From Panacagrimonas perspica (lineage in GTDB: Bacteria > Pseudomonadota > Gammaproteobacteria > Nevskiales > Nevskiaceae), in contig NZ_SOBT01000009.1 in NCBI RefSeq assembly GCF_004364935.1, positions 624,898 through 688,897 on the forward strand: DNA of 64,000 bases, written 5' to 3'. Numbering within the stretch: the first letter of the stretch is position 1; each line of letters begins with the position of its first letter. The notes under the pieces are model-generated. The model did no database searches, was not told the DNA's origin, and worked only from the letters and a program-made list of their open reading frames with translations. Shown here piece by piece: positions 59,659 through 64,000 of the stretch. A program made the translations under genes and the position numbers.

Positions 59659-61275
59659 GTGTTCCGCAAACCGGAAACCGTCGGCTGGAAACTGATCGCG
59701 GCGCTGATCGCGGCGCCGACGCTGCTGCCGCTCACCGCATCGCTCGGCTCGTTCACGCGCCTCGACGCGGAGCTGTGGTCGCACCTGTCGGAGTACGTGC
59801 TGCCGCAGGTGCTGCCGACGACGCTGATCCTGCTGTTCGGCGTGAGCCTGGGCGTGAGCCTGCTCGGCACGGCGCTCGCGGTGCTGGTGACCTTGTTCGA
59901 ATTCCCGGGCCGCCGCTTCTTCAGCTGGGCTCTGCTGCTGCCGCTGGCGATGCCGGCCTACGTGCTGGCGACGGTGTTCGTCGGCAGCCTCGACTACGCG
60001 GGTGGTGTCGCGACGTTCCTGCGGGAGCATGGCGTGATGCTGCCTGAACTGCGCAACACCTTCGGCGCGGCGATCGTGCTGATCGCGGCGCTGTATCCCT
60101 ACGTGTATCTGGTCGTGCGCAGCAGCCTCGCCACGCAGGGCGCGCGCGTGCTCGAAGCCGCGCGCGGCATGGGACTGACACCGGCACAGGCGGTCCTGCG
60201 CGTCGCGCTGCCGCTGTCCGCGCCCGCGATCCTCGGCGGCACGCTGCTCGCCGCGATGGAGACGCTCGCCGATTTCGGCACGGTGGCCGCGTTCAACGTC
60301 GACACGCTGACCAGTGCGATCTACAAGGCCTGGTTCGCGCTGTTCTCGGTGGACGCCGCGCTGCAACTGGCCGGGGTGCTGCTGATCGTCGTCGTCGTGC
60401 TGCTGATGCTGCAGAACCGCGTGCACGCGGCACGGCGCACGACGCAGTCCGGGCCGCCGGCGATGCGGTTGCGGCTGGCGCCGATCGGTGCGGCCCTGGC
60501 CGTCCTCGCCTGCACGCTGGTGCTGCTGCTGTGCTTCGCGGCGCCCGCGCTGCAGCTCGTGATCTGGTCGGCCCGGCATCTGGCCGACGTCAACGCCCAG
60601 CTTCTGGGTTCGGCGACGAACTCGGTGCTGCTCGGCGTCATCGCGGCGCTGCTGATCGCCTTCCTCGCCGTCATGCTCGGCTACGCGGCGCGCCGATCGT
60701 CCAGCCGCACCGTGCAGTGGGCCACGCGCACGGCGACGTTGGGCTACGCCTTGCCGGGTGCGCTGCTGGCCGTGGGCTTGTTCGTGCCGATGGCCGCGCT
60801 GGTGCGCCACGTCAACGAGGCGCTCGGCTGGTCGCTGCTGCTGCAAGGCGGCCTGGTGCTGATGCTGCTGGCCTACGCGGTGCGCTTCACTGCGGTGGCG
60901 CACGCACCGGTGCAGGCCGGCCTGTCGCGCATCAAGCCCAGCCTCGACGAGGCGGCGCGGCTCGCCGGCATCACCGGCGTCGCGCAGATCGTTCGTGTGC
61001 ATCTGCCGTTGTTGCGACCGGGGCTGGCCGCCGCGTGCGCGCTGGTGTTCGTCGACGTCATGAAGGAGATGCCGATCACGCTGATGACGCGACCCTTCGG
61101 CTGGGACACGCTCGCCGTGCGCATCTTCGAACTCACCAGCGAGGGCGAGTGGCAGCGCGCCGCGCTGCCCGCCATCGCCATCGTCATCGCCGGCCTGGTG
61201 CCGGTATGGTGGCTGGTGCGCCATCTCGACGACGGCATCGCCGGAGCCAGGGACATCCGTGGATCTTCGACTTGA
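59659..61275 (+). CDS. Ferric-iron ABC transporter permease (fused, FbpB type)
   Basis: A 538-residue permease with about twelve membrane helices, formed by two homologous halves, each with a binding-protein-dependent transport signature (EAARGMGLTPAQAVLRVALPLSAPAI in the first, EAARLAGITGVAQIVRVHLPLLRPGL in the second). GTG start at 59659; no strong Shine-Dalgarno. It overlaps the ATPase gene by 17 bp. Confidence 0.9.
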   Translation: MFRKPETVGWKLIAALIAAPTLLPLTASLGSFTRLDAELWSHLSEYVLPQVLPTTLILLFGVSLGVSLLGTALAVLVTLFEFPGRRFFSWALLLPLAMPAYVLATVFVGSLDYAGGVATFLREHGVMLPELRNTFGAAIVLIAALYPYVYLVVRSSLATQGARVLEAARGMGLTPAQAVLRVALPLSAPAILGGTLLAAMETLADFGTVAAFNVDTLTSAIYKAWFALFSVDAALQLAGVLLIVVVVLLMLQNRVHAARRTTQSGPPAMRLRLAPIGAALAVLACTLVLLLCFAAPALQLVIWSARHLADVNAQLLGSATNSVLLGVIAALLIAFLAVMLGYAARRSSSRTVQWATRTATLGYALPGALLAVGLFVPMAALVRHVNEALGWSLLLQGGLVLMLLAYAVRFTAVAHAPVQAGLSRIKPSLDEAARLAGITGVAQIVRVHLPLLRPGLAAACALVFVDVMKEMPITLMTRPFGWDTLAVRIFELTSEGEWQRAALPAIAIVIAGLVPVWWLVRHLDDGIAGARDIRGSST

Positions 61276-62290
61276 AACCGTGCGCGCCGGCTACGGCGCG
61301 CACACCGTGCTGCACGCGCTGAGCCTGCGACTGGCGCCGGGCACAGTCGGTTGCCTGCTGGGGCCTTCGGGCTGCGGCAAGACCACGGCGCTGCGTGCGA
61401 TCGCCGGCTTCGAGCCAATCGGCGCCGGCCGCATCCTCGGCGACGACATGGTGCTGACCGACGCCGGCCACATCGTGCCGCCGGAAAAGCGCGGCATCGG
61501 CATGGTGTTCCAGGATCTGGCGCTGATGCCGCACCTGGACGTGGCGTCCAACGTCGCGTTCGGGCTGCACCGGCAGCCGCGTGCCGAACGCGATGCGCGC
61601 GTCGCCGAACTGCTGGAACTGGTCGGCCTCGCCGGTTCGGCGAAGGCGTATCCGCACCAGTTGTCCGGCGGCCAGCAGCAGCGCGTGGCGCTGGCGCGTG
61701 CGCTGGCGCCGAAGCCGCGACTGATCCTGCTCGACGAGCCGTTCTCCTCGCTGGACGTGGAACTGCGCGAACGGCTGTCGCAGGACGTGCGCGCGATCCT
61801 GCTGCACGAGAAGACCACGGCGCTGCTGGTCACGCACTCGCAGTTCGAGGCCTTCGCGATGGCCGACGTCATCGGCGTGATGCGCAGCGGCCATCTGCAT
61901 CAGTGGGACACCGCCTACAACCTGTATCACCGGCCGGCGGACCGCTTCGTCGCGGACTTCGTCGGCGAAGGTCGCCTGCTTCCGGGTACGCGCCGGGCGG
62001 ATGGCGCCGTCGAGATGGAACTGGGTGTGCTGAGGGCGCACGCGGAGATCCCGCCACCCGGCCCCGTCGAAGTGCTGCTGCGACCCGACGACGTCGTGCA
62101 CGACGACAGCAGCGCGGTGCAGGCCACCGTCACGGCCCGCGCGTTTCGTGGCGCCGAGTTCCTGTATTCGCTGCGGCTCGACTCGGGTCGCGAAGTGCTG
62201 TCGCTGGTGCCCAGCCATCACGATCACGCGATCGGATGCCGCATCGGCATCCGGCTGGACGTGGAGCACCTGATCGCGTTCGCAATTTGA
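61259..62290 (+). CDS. Ferric-iron ABC transporter ATPase (FbpC type)
   Basis: A 343-residue ATPase: Walker [11 protein letters not shown]-loop [10 protein letters not shown], signature [15 protein letters not shown], Walker [13 protein letters not shown], switch His in VTHSQFEAF, and a C-terminal TOBE regulatory domain (RPDDVVHDD...). GTG start within the end of the permease gene. It completes the iron importer. Confidence 0.92.
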   Translation: MDLRLETVRAGYGAHTVLHALSLRLAPGTVGCLLGPSGCGKTTALRAIAGFEPIGAGRILGDDMVLTDAGHIVPPEKRGIGMVFQDLALMPHLDVASNVAFGLHRQPRAERDARVAELLELVGLAGSAKAYPHQLSGGQQQRVALARALAPKPRLILLDEPFSSLDVELRERLSQDVRAILLHEKTTALLVTHSQFEAFAMADVIGVMRSGHLHQWDTAYNLYHRPADRFVADFVGEGRLLPGTRRADGAVEMELGVLRAHAEIPPPGPVEVLLRPDDVVHDDSSAVQATVTARAFRGAEFLYSLRLDSGREVLSLVPSHHDHAIGCRIGIRLDVEHLIAFAI

Positions 62291-62343
62291 GCCGTCGACC
62301 GCATGGCCGTACGCGATACCGCTCCTTCGAACGACAAAAAAAC

Positions 62344-62413
62344 GTAGCCCGGGTGAAACCCGGGGCTTCTTCTCCAACGTCGGGCGAACAGCCCCGGGTT
62401 TCACCCGGGCTAC
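62344..62413. repeat. REP-like inverted repeat element
   Basis: Hairpins CCCGGGTGAAACCCGGG and its inverse, ends GTAG/CTAC, between the iron operon and the acyl-CoA ligase gene. Confidence 0.92.
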
Positions 62414-62519
62414 GGGCTCGATCGAAGAACCACCCGATTGGGTAGGCCTTAGTCGCTCCCGCGAGGGGCGCGTCGTGGGTCACAATCCGCCCTCATAAAA
62501 AGAGATGAGGAGATTCGAG

Positions 62520-64000
62520 ATGCGTGCGCAGTCCCGAGGCCGGACCGATATCCCGCTGCTCGAGCAGACCCTCGGCGACAACTTCGAGGCGACGGTCGCG
62601 AAGTTTCCGGACCGCGAAGCGGTAGTGATGCCACACCAGAACATCCGCTGGACGTATCGGCGCTTCAATGACGAGATCGACCGCGTCGCGCGCGGGCTGC
62701 TGGCGCGCGGCTACCAGAAGGGCGATCGCATCGGCGTCTGGGCGCCCAACCTGATCGAGTGGATTCTCGTGCAGTTCGCCACCGCCAAGCTCGGCGTGAT
62801 CCAGGTGAACATCAACCCTGCGTATCGCAGCAACGAGCTGGCCTATGCGCTGCGCCAGTCGGGCTGCCGCGGCATCGTGGCCGCCCGCCAGTTCAAGACC
62901 AGCAATTACGTGAAGATGATTTCCGAGATCCGCGCCGACGTGCCGGACCTCAAGGAGACGATCTTCATCGACGATCCGGGCCAGCCCGCCGACTGGGCGC
63001 AGCTTCTCGCCGACGGCGAGCGCATTCCGCGCAGCGAGATCGCGGCGCGCATGAAGACGCTGGATCGCAACGACGCGATCAACATCCAGTACACCTCGGG
63101 CACCACCGGCGCGCCCAAGGGCGCGACGCTGTCCCATCGCAACATCCTCAACAACGCGTACTTCGACGGCGTCTGCCAGAACTTCTCGGAGAACGACCGC
63201 TTCTGCGTGCCGGTGCCGTTCTATCACTGCGCCGGCATGGTCTGCGGCAACCTGCTGTGCGCGAGCTTCGGCGCCACGCTGGTCGTGCCCGCGCCCGCGT
63301 TCGATCCGGGCGCCACGCTCAAGGCGATCGAACAGGAACGCTGCACCGGCGCGATGTGCGTGCCGACGATGTTCATCGCGATGATGGCGCACCCGGACTT
63401 CGAGAAGACCGACAAGTCGAGCCTGCGCACCGGCACGATCGGCGGATCGCCGTGCCCGGTCGAGGTGATGAAGCGCCTGGTGACCGACTTCCACATGCCC
63501 GAGGTCGAGATCATCTACGGCATGACCGAGACCTCGCCGGTGTCGGCGCAGACCGGTCCGGACGATCCGATCGAGAAGCGTGTCGGCAGCGTCGGGCGCG
63601 CGCATCCGCACGTCGAGATCCGCATCGCCCACCCGGACACCGGGCAGACCTGCGACTACGACGAGACCGGTGAATTCCAGACGCGCGGCTACTCGGTGAT
63701 GCTCGGCTACTGGAACGACGAGAAGCGCACGAAGGACACGATCACGTCCGACGGCTGGATGCGCACCGGCGATCTGGGCGTCATGGACGAGCAGGGCTTC
63801 GTGAACATCGTCGGCCGCATCAAGGACATGATCATCCGGGGCGGCGAGAACGTGTATCCGGTGGAGGTCGAAGGCTTCCTGTACACGCATCCGGACATCC
63901 GCGACGTGCAGGTCATCGGCGTGCCGGACGAGAAGTTCGGAGAGGAAGTGATGGCCTGCGTGATCATGAAGGACGGCCGGCCGCCGCTGACGTACGACGC
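62520..64000 (+). CDS. Fatty-acyl-CoA synthetase-like AMP-binding ligase (3' end outside window)
   Basis: At least 493 residues of an ANL-superfamily ligase, open to the window end. Motifs in order: YTSGTTGAPKGATLSHRN (phosphate loop), PFYHCAGM, IYGMTETSPV, GWMRTGDLGVMDEQGF, and the hinge GRIKDMIIRGGENVYPVEVE. The pattern is that of the medium/long-chain fatty-acyl-CoA synthetase group. ATG at 62520 follows GAGGAG. It could activate fatty acids for beta-oxidation or for PHA precursors; the acid cannot be told. Only the C-terminal Lys region is missing. Confidence 0.9.
   Translation, partial: MRAQSRGRTDIPLLEQTLGDNFEATVAKFPDREAVVMPHQNIRWTYRRFNDEIDRVARGLLARGYQKGDRIGVWAPNLIEWILVQFATAKLGVIQVNINPAYRSNELAYALRQSGCRGIVAARQFKTSNYVKMISEIRADVPDLKETIFIDDPGQPADWAQLLADGERIPRSEIAARMKTLDRNDAINIQYTSGTTGAPKGATLSHRNILNNAYFDGVCQNFSENDRFCVPVPFYHCAGMVCGNLLCASFGATLVVPAPAFDPGATLKAIEQERCTGAMCVPTMFIAMMAHPDFEKTDKSSLRTGTIGGSPCPVEVMKRLVTDFHMPEVEIIYGMTETSPVSAQTGPDDPIEKRVGSVGRAHPHVEIRIAHPDTGQTCDYDETGEFQTRGYSVMLGYWNDEKRTKDTITSDGWMRTGDLGVMDEQGFVNIVGRIKDMIIRGGENVYPVEVEGFLYTHPDIRDVQVIGVPDEKFGEEVMACVIMKDGRPPLTYD

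Noticed and set aside
59539-61224. A 561-codon open frame opposite the iron permease
   Set aside because: Gln/Arg/His-rich antisense shadow; the plus strand has clear permease signatures and membrane helices.
4503-62413. Regularly recurring short repeats as a CRISPR array
   Set aside because: The units are scattered through the window at gene ends, are inverted pairs of hairpins and have no array of unique spacers; no cas genes are present.

Overview
The window is GC-rich proteobacterial chromosome, densely packed and dominated by catabolism of aromatic compounds. Gene content (beta-ketoadipate enzymes, sigma-54 regulator, meta-cleavage operon, PHA genes, MtnB/C/D, YrfG-CysQ, L28-L33) fits a gammaproteobacterium of the Xanthomonadales/Nevskiales kind, or possibly a betaproteobacterium; no rRNA or other phylogenetic marker is present to settle it. 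I see no tRNA, rRNA, CRISPR array, integrase, transposase or phage gene.

Region 1 (1-11.6 kb) is an aromatic module: a VanB-type reductase, a glutathione-dependent formaldehyde-activating enzyme, pcaI-pcaJ-pcaF, and, converging on them, a tightly overlapped operon for a two-component flavin hydroxylase, an EthD-like protein, a flavin reductase, hydroxyquinol 1,2-dioxygenase, maleylacetate reductase and an NTF2-like protein. Together they can take a resorcinol-type phenol through hydroxyquinol and maleylacetate to 3-oxoadipate and then to succinyl-CoA and acetyl-CoA. A XylR/DmpR-type sigma-54 activator lies upstream, and a -24/-12 type promoter can be read in front of the hydroxylase. Region 2 (11.9-18.8 kb) has a large MalT-type LuxR regulator, a DUF1329 protein, a VanA-like Rieske oxygenase, a 66-residue stand-alone LuxR helix-turn-helix, and a second VanB-type reductase that is nearly identical in DNA to the first.

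Region 3 (19.0-23.6 kb) is a polyhydroxyalkanoate cluster (MaoC-like hydratase, PhaC, PhaZ, PhaC/PhaZ-like hydrolase). Region 4 (23.7-27.4 kb) is a metal-uptake operon (periplasmic binding protein, permease, outer-membrane protein, small His/Cys protein) with no ATPase. Region 5 (27.4-32.1 kb) carries an acyl-CoA synthetase, a GST, an SDR, a truncated isomerase and an HxlR regulator. Region 6 (32.1-42.2 kb) is a LysR regulator diverging from a meta-cleavage operon (ferredoxin, GlcG-like, DmpC, E, H, I, F, G, catechol 2,3-dioxygenase, SDR, second tautomerase) that converts catechol to pyruvate and acetyl-CoA.

Region 7 (42.2-64 kb) is mostly housekeeping: YrfG, CysQ, methionine salvage (MtnC, D, B), MgtE, L33/L28, a two-component system, an ABC exporter, a hexose-6-phosphate mutarotase, an unusual 774-residue protein joining isochorismatase-like, kinase-like and tyrosine-phosphatase domains, an SDR/AraC pair, a ferric-iron ABC transporter, and a fatty-acyl-CoA-ligase-like gene cut by the window end.

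Two families of dispersed inverted repeats run through the window. The common one (about 67 bp, two hairpins, ends GTAG...CTAC) lies at gene ends, and in nine cases its terminal TAG is the stop codon of the adjacent gene. The second (long near-perfect hairpin made of CGCAAAGG-like words) sits inside the PHA and meta-cleavage operons.
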